Below are positions 52,510 to 59,834 of a stretch of DNA of 64,000 nt, piece after piece. This DNA comes from Agromyces sp. SYSU T00194. GTDB lineage: Bacteria > Actinomycetota > Actinomycetes > Actinomycetales > Microbacteriaceae. Location of the stretch: assembly GCF_040496035.1 (NCBI RefSeq), contig NZ_JBEPJZ010000001.1:1240001-1304000 (forward strand). Direction: 5' to 3'. Numbering within the stretch: position 1 is the first letter of the stretch; every line of letters starts with the position of its first letter. The position numbers and the translations under genes were made by a program. The notes under the pieces are model-generated. The model saw only the letters and a list, made by a program, of their open reading frames with translations, did no database searches and was not told the DNA's origin.

Positions 52510-52562
52510 GTCCCGGACCTCCCCGTCGGGGGGTGAGCGGCCCGCACGTGAATTCCCGGCAA

Positions 52563-52587
52563 GCAATGCGTGCGCGTCGGTGCATTG
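52563..52587. promoter_or_regulatory. Candidate operator shared with the sulfatase/MarR region
   Basis: GCAATGCGTGCGC at 52563 recurs with one change at 62862 (GCAATGCTTGCGC). Here it forms part of an interrupted dyad, CAATGC at 52564 and GCATTG at 52582. It lies 78 bp before the aldehyde dehydrogenase start. A shared regulator site is a guess. Confidence 0.3.
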
Positions 52588-52664
52588 TCGTCGTCGCGGG
52601 CGGACCTCATGCTGGTGGGGTGCACGTGCCCGCGCGCGCACGCCCGAGCACCAGGAGGTCATCG

Positions 52665-54113
52665 ATGACGACGAGCACGCTGCCGAATCTGATCGGGGGT
52701 GAGTTCGTCGATGCGGCGCCCGGTGCCTCGATCGACGTCACGAATCCCGCCGACGGCGCCATCGTGGGCGCGGTGCCCGCGCTGACGGCGGAGGACCTCG
52801 GCGCGGTGTTCGACGCCGCCGAGGCGGGTGCGCGCACGTGGCGCGCCGCGGGGCCGCTCGCGCGAGGTCGCATCCTGCTCGACGCGGCCGGCCTGATCCG
52901 CGCGGAGGCCGCCGACCTCGCGGAGCTGATCGTCGCAGAGATGGGCAAGACCCGCGCCGAGGCCACCATCGAGGTGGCGAAGTCGGCGGAGTTCTTCGAG
53001 TACTACGGCGGGCTCGGCCGCCAGCCGTTCGGCGAGCTCGTGCCCGACGCCCGCCCCGGCACCTTCGCCATGCAGACCCGGGAGCCGGTCGGCGTGGTCG
53101 TGCTGATCACGCCGTGGAACGACCCGCTGCTGACCCCGGCGCGCAAGCTCGCACCGGCGCTCATCTCCGGCAACGCCGTGGTCATCAAGCCCGCGACCGA
53201 GACGCCGTTGATCACGCTGCGCCTCGCCGAGATCCTGCACCGCGCGGGCCTGCCCGCCGGTGCGCTCGGCACGGTCACCGGCCGCGGCTCGCAGATCGGC
53301 GACGCGCTCGTCGCCGACCCGCGGATCGCCGCCGTGTCGTTCACCGGGTCGACCGAGGTGGGGCTGGCGCTCCAGCGCTCGATGGCCGGTCGCGGCGTGC
53401 GCGTGCAGACCGAGATGGGCGGCAAGAACGCGGCCGTCGTGCTCGCCGACGCCGACCTCGACCTCGCGGTGCCCGTGCTCGTCGCCGGCAGCTTCGGCCA
53501 GGCCGGCCAGCGCTGCACCGCGACGAGCCGCCTCATCGTCGAACGCCCGGTCGCCGACGAGGTGCGTACGCGCCTCGCCGAGGCGATCGAGCGGCTGCGG
53601 GTGGGCGCGGGCGGGGCCGACGGCACCGACATGGGCCCGGTCGTGAGTCGCACCGCCCAGGAGGACATCCGCCGGCGGGTCGCCGCCGGGCTCGACGAGG
53701 GTGCCGAGGTGGTCGGGCGGGCACCGGTCGACCCGGGGCTGCTCGAATCGGGATGCTTCGTCGAGCCCCTGCTCGTCACCGCGGAGCGCGGCAACAGCCT
53801 GTGGCGCGAGGAGGTCTTCGGTCCGGTGCTCACCATGCTCGTCGTCGACTCGATCGACGAGGCCGTCGCCGCGGTCAACGACTCCGCCTACGGTCTATCG
53901 AGCGCCGTCTTCACGCGCAGCCTCGACGCCGCGTTCCGGTTCGTCGACGCGGTCGACACGGGGCAGGTCTCGGTCAACCAGCCGACGAGCGGCTGGGACA
54001 TCCATCACGCCTTCGGCGGCTTCAAGGAGTCGGGCTCGCCGTTCAAGGAGCAGGGCACCGAGGCGCTCCGGTTCTACACGCGGGTGAAGACCGCTGCCGT
54101 GCGGACCCACTGA
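52665..54113 (+). CDS. Aldehyde dehydrogenase family protein
   Basis: NAD(P)-dependent aldehyde dehydrogenase of 482 residues. The cofactor-binding TPWNDPLLTP and KPATETPL are near residues 148 and 170, FTGSTEVG near residue 226, the general-base glutamate in TEMGGKNAAVV near residue 250 and the nucleophile in GQAGQRCTATSR near residue 284. EEVFGPVLTML and NQPTSGWDIHHAFGGFKESG are C-terminal signatures; the latter resembles ketoglutarate-semialdehyde and sugar-acid pathway dehydrogenases. AGGAGGT precedes the ATG. It shares a base with the lhgO start, so a relation to C5 dicarboxylic semialdehydes (giving 2-oxoglutarate or glutarate) is attractive. Confidence 0.9.
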   Translation: MTTSTLPNLIGGEFVDAAPGASIDVTNPADGAIVGAVPALTAEDLGAVFDAAEAGARTWRAAGPLARGRILLDAAGLIRAEAADLAELIVAEMGKTRAEATIEVAKSAEFFEYYGGLGRQPFGELVPDARPGTFAMQTREPVGVVVLITPWNDPLLTPARKLAPALISGNAVVIKPATETPLITLRLAEILHRAGLPAGALGTVTGRGSQIGDALVADPRIAAVSFTGSTEVGLALQRSMAGRGVRVQTEMGGKNAAVVLADADLDLAVPVLVAGSFGQAGQRCTATSRLIVERPVADEVRTRLAEAIERLRVGAGGADGTDMGPVVSRTAQEDIRRRVAAGLDEGAEVVGRAPVDPGLLESGCFVEPLLVTAERGNSLWREEVFGPVLTMLVVDSIDEAVAAVNDSAYGLSSAVFTRSLDAAFRFVDAVDTGQVSVNQPTSGWDIHHAFGGFKESGSPFKEQGTEALRFYTRVKTAAVRTH

Positions 54114-55321
54114 TGGCGGGCAGCACCGGCATCGTCGGCGGCGGCATCGTCGGCATCGCCCTCGCGCGCGCCCTCGCGCAGCGCGGCGACGAGGTGACGG
54201 TGTTCGAGAAGGAGGCCCGCCTCGCCGAGCATCAGACGGGCCACAACTCCGGCGTCGTGCACGCCGGCCTGTACTACAAGCCGGGTTCCCTGAAGGCCAC
54301 GCTCTGCGCCGCGGGGCGCGCGTCGATGCGTGACTTCTGCCTCGAGAAGGGCCTGCCCTACCGCGAGGTCGGCAAGCTCGTGGTCGCCGTCGACGAGACC
54401 GAGCTCGACGCACTCGCCGAGATCGAGCGACGCTCGATCGAGAACGGCGTGCCCGACCTCACCCGCATCGACGACGTGGCACGCCTCCGCGAGATCGAGC
54501 CGCACGTCGCCGGCGTCGCGGCCGTGCACTCGCCGCACACCGCGGTCGTCGACTACGCGTCGATCACGGAGGCCATGGCGCAGGACGTGCGGGCGGCGGG
54601 CGGCAGCATCCGCCTCGGTCACGAGGTCACCGACCTCGCCGTCGAGCAGGGTCGCGTGCGCGTCGTCACCCCGGTCTCCGAGGACGTCTTCGACCGCCTG
54701 ATCGTGTGTGCGGGCCTGCAGTCCGACGTCGTCGCCAAGCTCGTCGGCGGCGACCCGTCGCCGAAGATCCTGCCGTTCCGCGGGGAGTACTGGGAGCTCG
54801 CGTCCGAGCGCACCGACCTCGTGAACGGCATGATCTACCCCGTGCCCGACCCGCGCTTCCCGTTCCTCGGCGTGCACTTCACGCGCGGCGTGTACGACAA
54901 CGTGCACGTCGGCCCGAACGCCGTGCCGGCGCTGCGCCGCGAGGGCTACAACTGGCTGCAGTGGTCGGCGAAGGACACCTGGGAGTCGCTGCGCTGGCCC
55001 GGTGCCTGGCCGCTCGCGAAGCAGCACTGGCGCATGGGCGTCGACGAGATCTCGAGTTCGCTCATCAAGCCGTTGTGGTTCCGCAAGGCCCGTCGGTTCG
55101 TGCCCGAGCTCACCATGGGCGACCTCACGCACAAGTCGGGTGCCGGTGTGCGTGCGCAGGCGTGGGGGCGTGCGGGCGAGCTGCTCGACGACTTCGCGGT
55201 CGATCGGGTGGGCCCGGTGACCCTGCTCCGCAACGCGCCGTCGCCCGCAGCGACGAGTTCGATCGCGATCGCCGAGTACGTCGTCGAGCACTACCTGGGC
55301 GAGCACGCGGTCGCAGACTAG
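54113..55321 (+). CDS. lhgO: L-2-hydroxyglutarate oxidase
   Basis: FAD-dependent oxidase/dehydrogenase of 402 residues that oxidises L-2-hydroxyglutarate to 2-oxoglutarate. The dinucleotide loop GIVGGGIVGIALARAL is at residues 6-21, followed by VFEKEARLAEHQTGHNSGVVHAGLYY, a stretch nearly diagnostic for LhgO; FRGEYWEL near residue 222 and NAPSPAATSSIAIAEYV at the C-terminus are also family features. The start overlaps the aldehyde dehydrogenase stop (TGATG). Electrons would normally go to the quinone pool or oxygen; a flavodoxin gene follows by four bases. Confidence 0.93.
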   Translation: MAGSTGIVGGGIVGIALARALAQRGDEVTVFEKEARLAEHQTGHNSGVVHAGLYYKPGSLKATLCAAGRASMRDFCLEKGLPYREVGKLVVAVDETELDALAEIERRSIENGVPDLTRIDDVARLREIEPHVAGVAAVHSPHTAVVDYASITEAMAQDVRAAGGSIRLGHEVTDLAVEQGRVRVVTPVSEDVFDRLIVCAGLQSDVVAKLVGGDPSPKILPFRGEYWELASERTDLVNGMIYPVPDPRFPFLGVHFTRGVYDNVHVGPNAVPALRREGYNWLQWSAKDTWESLRWPGAWPLAKQHWRMGVDEISSSLIKPLWFRKARRFVPELTMGDLTHKSGAGVRAQAWGRAGELLDDFAVDRVGPVTLLRNAPSPAATSSIAIAEYVVEHYLGEHAVAD

Positions 55322-55325
55322 ACGC

Positions 55326-55772
55326 ATGAAGATCACCGCGCTGTTCGGGACCGAGTCGGGCCATGCCGAGGAGGTCGCCTTCGCGATCCGGACGGCGCTC
55401 GACGGCCATGAGGTCGAGGCGGTCAACATGGCGGATGCGGGGACCGACGTGTTCGCACCCGACACGCTGTACCTCATCGCGTGCGCGACGCACGGCGGGG
55501 GCGAACTGCCCGGGTTCGCGCAGTTCCTGCACGACGACCTGCTCGACCTGCGGCCCGACCTGTCGGGCGTTCGCTACGCGATGTTCGGACTCGGGGACTC
55601 GTCGTACGGCGAACGCTACAACCGCGGCGCGAAGCAGTTCGACGAGCTGCTCGCCGGTCTGGGCGCGGAGCGCGTCGGGCCGTTCGGTGCGCACGACGAG
55701 CTGTCGCGCAAGGATCCGGGCCCGCTGGGCGTCGAGTGGGCGCACGACGTGCTCGCCGCGCTCGACGCCTGA
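55326..55772 (+). CDS. Flavodoxin (MioC-like)
   Basis: A 148-residue FMN-binding electron carrier. The phosphate loop is GTESGHAEEVA at residues 8-18; ACATHGGGELPGF near residue 52 and GLGDSSYGERYNRGAKQFDELL near residue 84 form the isoalloxazine-contacting loops as in MioC and CPR-type flavodoxin domains. It begins four bases after lhgO and completes the operon, suggesting that it may accept or supply electrons for a reaction of the same pathway. A terminator hairpin follows. Confidence 0.88.
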   Translation: MKITALFGTESGHAEEVAFAIRTALDGHEVEAVNMADAGTDVFAPDTLYLIACATHGGGELPGFAQFLHDDLLDLRPDLSGVRYAMFGLGDSSYGERYNRGAKQFDELLAGLGAERVGPFGAHDELSRKDPGPLGVEWAHDVLAALDA

Positions 55773-55825
55773 GCGTCACCGCCGGGCACGCACCGGCCGG
55801 ATGATGCACGGTCCGGGGCAGGCGG

Positions 55826-55866
55826 AAGCCCGGCGCCGTGATCCCCTCGTGGGCGGCGCCGGGCTT
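55826..55866. terminator. Bidirectional terminator between the convergent catabolic operons
   Basis: Perfect 13-bp stem, arms AAGCCCGGCGCCG at 55826 and its complement at 55854-55866, with a 15-base loop. Placed between the flavodoxin stop and the end of the minus-strand operon it can serve both. Confidence 0.8.
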
Positions 55867-55887
55867 CGGTGCGGGTGGACCTCGCGG

Positions 55888-56175
55888 TCAGAGCGCTTCG
55901 GCGATCGTCACGTCGGCCGGCGCGGTCGTGAGGCCGGCGAGCCCGTCGCGCAGCACCTGCACGGGCGCGCCGGTGTTGTGCGCCGCGAGTGCCTCCCGCG
56001 ACGCCCAGCGCTCGACGATGACGAACGAGCCGTCGTCGGCGAGGTGCGGGTCGTACTGGAGGCATCCGTCCTCGGCGCGGATGCCGGCGAGGGCCGTCCG
56101 CACGGCCGCGGTGGCCTGCTCGAGGGACTCGGCGGCGGGGTGCAGGCGTGCCACCACGGTGACCGGTGCGCTCAT
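55888..56175 (-). CDS. Antibiotic biosynthesis monooxygenase-like protein (quinol monooxygenase type)
   Basis: A 95-residue ABM-fold ferredoxin-like protein: VTVVARLHPAAES at the start, GCLQYDPHLADDGSFVIVERWAS in the middle and LAAHNTGAPVQVL toward the end, as in YgiN-type quinol monooxygenases. Such dimeric proteins oxidise quinols or anthrones without cofactor. Its ATG overlaps the stop of the MetE-like gene (ATGA). It is the last gene of the minus-strand catabolic operon. Confidence 0.85.
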   Translation of the reverse strand: MSAPVTVVARLHPAAESLEQATAAVRTALAGIRAEDGCLQYDPHLADDGSFVIVERWASREALAAHNTGAPVQVLRDGLAGLTTAPADVTIAEAL

Positions 56176-57227
56176 GCCTCGTTCCCCCAGATCATGGTGG
56201 CGAAGGTCTCGACGTGCTCGAGCTTCTTGCGCTGCTGCTCGATCGTCAGCGCCGCGGGCAGGTAGTGCGCCTGCTGGAAGCCCTTCTGGGGCAGCAGCCC
56301 GATGCGGTCGTAGTCGTGCACGTCGACGACGCCCTCGATGCGACGGACCACCGTGTCGATGTCCTCGAGCTCGGCGACGGTGCTGTCGACGATGCCGATG
56401 CCGACCTGCTTGCCCTCGGGCACGTGGCGCGGGAGGTCCTGCGCCACGGCCGCCTCGTTGTGGTACGGCACGGTGAACTTGTCGTAGTCGGTGCCGAACA
56501 GGCGCTGCACGCGGTCGAGGTCGACCGTTCCGTCGAGGTCGTCGCCCCAGCCGATCGTGAGTCCGACCTTCTGGTCCTCCTCGCGCTCCAGCCCTGCGAC
56601 CACGGCCTGGTCGATGCCCACGGCTTCGTCGAAGGTCAGCAGGTCGCTGCCGCCACCGACGAGGTACGCCGAGTAGTCGGGGTTGTCGAGCTGCACGAAC
56701 TTCACGCCGAGCTCGAACAGGTGCTCGATCTCGTCGTGCAGCAGCTCGGCGATGGCGTCGCCCAGGGCGGCCGCGCCCGGGTATGCCCGCACCGTCTTCA
56801 CCTCGTCGTAGCACTGCGCGGCGAGGTGGGCGGCCGAGGGCAGCTTCACCTTCACCGGGAACCCGGTCTGCTCGAGCATGAAGGTCGCATCGTCGGCGGC
56901 GATCGGCTTCGTCAGCTTGAGCGGCGCCTCGACGTACCAGCTGCCGAAGCCACCGGGACCCATGCGGTCGGGGTCGCGCGTGAAGCCCGACACCGAGTGC
57001 AGCACCGGGCTGCGGTAGTCGCCGTTGCGGAAGCCGCCGTCGGTGAGGCACGAGAGGGTGAGGTGGCGCTGGGCCTTCACCCAGCCGATGATCGCCTCGT
57101 CCTCCGCCTGGCGCAGCTCATCGGCGGAGATCTCGCCGGCTCGCTGCGCCTTCCGTGCACGCTGGAGGTCGTTGGGCCGGATGTCGTCGCCGTGGTTGTC
57201 GATCCGGTACGCGTAGTAGTTCGCCAT
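56172..57227 (-). CDS. MetE-fold protein lacking zinc ligands (cobalamin-independent methionine synthase II family)
   Basis: A 351-residue TIM-barrel protein of the MetE C-terminal/epoxyalkane:CoM family. Landmarks align in order: FVQLDNPDYSAYL near residue 176 (family IQIDDP), GLTIGWGDD where MetE has the HxCRGN zinc motif, FTVPYHNEAA where MetE has the glutamate ligand, VGIGIVDSTVAELEDID and GLLPQKGF where MetE has LxPQCGF. Thus all four zinc-ligand positions (His, Cys, Glu, Cys) seem replaced by other residues. It is unlikely to be a zinc-thiolate methyltransferase. It overlaps the small monooxygenase gene and lies 14 bp from the GlcG-like gene, inside a meta-cleavage operon. Real reaction unknown. 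Confidence 0.8.
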   Translation of the reverse strand: MANYYAYRIDNHGDDIRPNDLQRARKAQRAGEISADELRQAEDEAIIGWVKAQRHLTLSCLTDGGFRNGDYRSPVLHSVSGFTRDPDRMGPGGFGSWYVEAPLKLTKPIAADDATFMLEQTGFPVKVKLPSAAHLAAQCYDEVKTVRAYPGAAALGDAIAELLHDEIEHLFELGVKFVQLDNPDYSAYLVGGGSDLLTFDEAVGIDQAVVAGLEREEDQKVGLTIGWGDDLDGTVDLDRVQRLFGTDYDKFTVPYHNEAAVAQDLPRHVPEGKQVGIGIVDSTVAELEDIDTVVRRIEGVVDVHDYDRIGLLPQKGFQQAHYLPAALTIEQQRKKLEHVETFATMIWGNEA

Positions 57228-57241
57228 CGTCGGCGCCTCTC

Positions 57242-57706
57242 TCAGTCGGTGCCGGGGGCGGCCTGCTTGGCGCCCGCCCACTCGGCGAAGTCGGTGTCGT
57301 ACTCGAGCTCGGCCAGGATGGCCTGGGCGAGCTGCTCGTCCTCCTGCGGAGTGCCGCCCGAGACGCCCACGCCGCCGAGGAACTCGCCGTCGCGCTTCAG
57401 GGTGACGCCGCCTCCGGTCGCGACGATCGGGAAGTGGCCCATGGTCGAGACCTGGCTGAAGAACGCCGGGTCGGAGTTCGACCACGGCTTCAGCATGGCG
57501 CTGGGGCGCTGCATCACGGCCGACGTGTAGGCCTTCGACAGCGCGATCATGGGGGTCATCGGGCGTGCGCCGTCGAAGCGGCGGATGCTCACGATGAACC
57601 CGCCCGAGTCCACGACCGCGATCGAGAGCCCCTTGCCGAGGCGCAACGCCTCGCGCTCGGCGATCGCCATGATCGCCTCTGCGCCTTCCTGCATGACGTC
57701 GGCCAT
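57242..57706 (-). CDS. GlcG/HbpS family heme-binding-type protein
   Basis: A 154-residue protein of the GlcG/HbpS (PduO-C-like) fold. SIAVVDSGGFIVSIRRFDGARP near residue 28, then ALSKAYTSAVMQRPS and FPIVATGGGVTLKRDGEFLGGVGVSGGTPQEDEQLA are typical. No signal peptide, so it is intracellular. The family includes heme- and cobalamin-binding members and unknown partners in glycolate and aromatic catabolism operons. The ATG at 57706 shares a base with the hydrolase stop and has GGAGGTGG upstream. Confidence 0.87.
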   Translation of the reverse strand: MADVMQEGAEAIMAIAEREALRLGKGLSIAVVDSGGFIVSIRRFDGARPMTPMIALSKAYTSAVMQRPSAMLKPWSNSDPAFFSQVSTMGHFPIVATGGGVTLKRDGEFLGGVGVSGGTPQEDEQLAQAILAELEYDTDFAEWAGAKQAAPGTD

Positions 57707-58491
57707 CAGGCCACCTCCTCCTTCTGACGCGCGAGGGCGTCGACCAGTTGTTCGACTGCGGTGTTGAACAGCTCGGGGGCCTCCCAGTACATGGAGTGCG
57801 GCGCACCCGGCACGACCTCGAGCAGCGAGCCCGGCAGGAGCTCGTGCGCCGCGGTCACCGTCGCGGGGCTGATCACGGCGTCCCGCTCGCCGGCGAGGAA
57901 GGCCACGCGGATGCCGGCGGCCGTGATGTCGGCGACGGTCGGGCCGTCGGTCGCGAGGTTCCGCAGGTCCTGCATGCGCGCCCGGTTGAAGGTGCCCTGC
58001 TGCGTGAACAGGAACGTCTTCGCGGGCTGCTCCGCCCGGAACGCCGGCGTGAGGAGCCGGTCGATCACCGGGAGCTTCTCGGCCTCGGCCCGGTCGGCGC
58101 GCACCAGCGGCGTGACCTCCGGCGCGTCGATGCCGCCGAGCGAGTGGGCGAGCACCACGCCGCGGACGCGCTCGGGCACCCGCAGCGCGGCCTTCAGCGC
58201 GGCGGCCGCGCCGATCGACTGGCCCACGAGCACGGCGTCGGTGAGGTCCGCGTCCTCGAGCACCGCGACGATGTCGCCGGGGAAGTTCCGGCTGTCGTAG
58301 GTCTCGTCGGAGTCGGAGTTGCCGAACCCGCGCAGGTCGAGGGTGACGACCGCGTGCGTGTCGCGCAGCGCGACGACCTGCTGCCACCACGCCGCGTGGT
58401 GGCCGCCGGAACCGTGCACGAACACGATGGGCGAGCCCTCGCCGTGCACCTCGTAGTAAATGGATGTGCCGTCGTTGTCGACTCTGGGCAT
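57706..58491 (-). CDS. Alpha/beta hydrolase (meta-cleavage product hydrolase-like)
   Basis: A 261-residue alpha/beta-hydrolase. The oxyanion segment is VFVHGSGGHHAAWW near residue 24, the nucleophile elbow is VGQSIGAAAAL near residue 93, an aspartate in AGERDAVISPATV near residue 205 and the histidine in PGAPHSMYWEAPELF near residue 235. In this operon it may cleave a C-C bond of a ring-fission product (MhpC/BphD type), or an ester or lactone. The start at 58491 leaves 70 bp to the VOC gene. Its stop overlaps the GlcG-like gene by one base. Confidence 0.85.
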   Translation of the reverse strand: MPRVDNDGTSIYYEVHGEGSPIVFVHGSGGHHAAWWQQVVALRDTHAVVTLDLRGFGNSDSDETYDSRNFPGDIVAVLEDADLTDAVLVGQSIGAAAALKAALRVPERVRGVVLAHSLGGIDAPEVTPLVRADRAEAEKLPVIDRLLTPAFRAEQPAKTFLFTQQGTFNRARMQDLRNLATDGPTVADITAAGIRVAFLAGERDAVISPATVTAAHELLPGSLLEVVPGAPHSMYWEAPELFNTAVEQLVDALARQKEEVA

Positions 58492-58561
58492 GAAGCGTCC
58501 TTGCTGTGCTTCGGGCGCGCCGGGGCGCACCCGTGGTCGGGTGGGGTCGTGGCGGCGCGGG

Positions 58562-59011
58562 CTACGCCGGGCGCTTGCCGTGGAAGACGAGCTCGATCAT
58601 CGTGTGGTCGGGGTCGTGGATGTAGCAGAACTTCGACTGGTTCTCGGGGCGCTCGACCTCGCGCGTGTGGCGGATGCCGAGGCTGTCGAGGTGGCCCATG
58701 AAGCCCTCCCAGTCCTCGACCTCGACCGCGAAGTGGTACGGCGCCATGCGGTCCATCTCCTCGACCGGCGTGAAGTGCAGGTCGAAGCGTCCCTTGGTCA
58801 TGAGGACGACGCGGGTGTTGGACTTCGGCATGACGCGCTTGAGTCCGAACACCTTCGAGTACCACTCGACGGTGCGGTCGACGTTGGTCGTCGGGAAGTT
58901 CACGTGGTGGATGTACTTGGGCTCGATGCTGCGGCCCTGGTCGTCGAACTTCGGCTCGGGGAGCGCGAAGCCCTGCTCGACGTGCTTCGGAGCGCTGTCG
59001 GTGATGCTCAT
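58562..59011 (-). CDS. VOC family protein (single-domain glyoxalase/dioxygenase-like)
   Basis: A 149-residue protein with one VOC domain. Metal-ligand candidates are the histidine in IHHVNFPTTNVDR near residue 36, HFAVEVED near residue 100 and the glutamate in DHTMIELVFHG near the C-terminus; TVEWYSKVFGLKRV is the usual first helix. A 30-residue N-terminal extension precedes the domain. In this setting it may act on a ring-cleavage intermediate. The ATG overlaps the stop of the fumarylacetoacetase-family gene. Confidence 0.85.
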   Translation of the reverse strand: MSITDSAPKHVEQGFALPEPKFDDQGRSIEPKYIHHVNFPTTNVDRTVEWYSKVFGLKRVMPKSNTRVVLMTKGRFDLHFTPVEEMDRMAPYHFAVEVEDWEGFMGHLDSLGIRHTREVERPENQSKFCYIHDPDHTMIELVFHGKRPA

Positions 59012-59814
59012 GCTGCTGGTCCTTCCTGGTCGGTGCCGTCGGGGGCGCCGACGACGGTGTTGGTGAGTGTGCCGATGCCCGTGATCTCGATGTCGATGAC
59101 ATCGCCCACGGACATCTGGGTGTTGCCGTCCGCGCCCATCCACAGCACGTCGCCGGGATGGAGCGTGATGGTCCTCGTCATCTCGACGATGAAGTCGTAC
59201 GGGTCGAAGATCATGTCGCCGGTCGCGAACGACGCGTCGACCTCGCCGTTGCGGCGCACGGTCGTGGTCGACGCGAGCGGGTCGACCTCGGTCTCGATCC
59301 ACGGACCCATGGGCTTGAACGTGTCGGAGTTCTTCGCCCGGTAGAACGTGCGGTCGCCGTGCTGCCACTGGCGGGCGCTCACGTCGTTGCCGATCGTCCA
59401 CCCGAAGACCGCGTCCGCCGCCTGCGCCCGGGTCGCCCGCGTGAGCGTGCGCCCGATCACGGCGACGACCTCGGCCTCGGTCTCGAACCGGCCCTCGATG
59501 CCCGCGTGCTTGACGATGTCGTCGCCGTGCGCCGCGAGGGCGCTCTGCGCGCGATAGCCCACCTGCGGGCGGTCGCCGACCTGCACCGGGTCGTACCCGA
59601 GCTCGGCGTGGTGGCGGTTGTGCGCCCGGTAGTTGAACCCGGCGGCGTAGAAGGTCGGCGGCACCACGGGCGGCAGCAGGCGAACCGAGGCGAGCGGATG
59701 CCGCGCTCCGCGCAGGTGCGTGCGCCACGGGGCATCCGAGATCTCGACGACCTCGTCGCCGACGACCTGCACGAACGTCTCGCGCTCGTCGATCGCGCAC
59801 CGTGCGTACCGCAT
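59008..59814 (-). CDS. Fumarylacetoacetate hydrolase family protein
   Basis: A 268-residue FAH-superfamily enzyme (hydratase, decarboxylase or C-C hydrolase). An N-terminal small domain leads to FYAAGFNYRAHNRHHAEL near residue 67; metal ligands sit in GRFETEAEVVAVIG near residue 121 (ExE) and DP in FDPYDFIVEMTRT. VFGWTIGNDVSARQWQ near residue 147 is the strongest family signature. In meta-cleavage pathways this family gives 2-hydroxypentadienoate hydratases and 4-oxalocrotonate decarboxylases, which fits its position between an aldehyde dehydrogenase and a VOC protein. The stop overlaps the VOC gene start; 20 bp separate it from the dehydrogenase. Confidence 0.9.
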   Translation of the reverse strand: MRYARCAIDERETFVQVVGDEVVEISDAPWRTHLRGARHPLASVRLLPPVVPPTFYAAGFNYRAHNRHHAELGYDPVQVGDRPQVGYRAQSALAAHGDDIVKHAGIEGRFETEAEVVAVIGRTLTRATRAQAADAVFGWTIGNDVSARQWQHGDRTFYRAKNSDTFKPMGPWIETEVDPLASTTTVRRNGEVDASFATGDMIFDPYDFIVEMTRTITLHPGDVLWMGADGNTQMSVGDVIDIEITGIGTLTNTVVGAPDGTDQEGPAA

Positions 59815-59834
59815 GTGTTCGTCGACCCTCCCGC

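Noticed and set aside
56172..57227. Methionine synthase (metE) function
   Set aside because: The zinc-ligand positions are substituted and the N-terminal MetE domain is absent.
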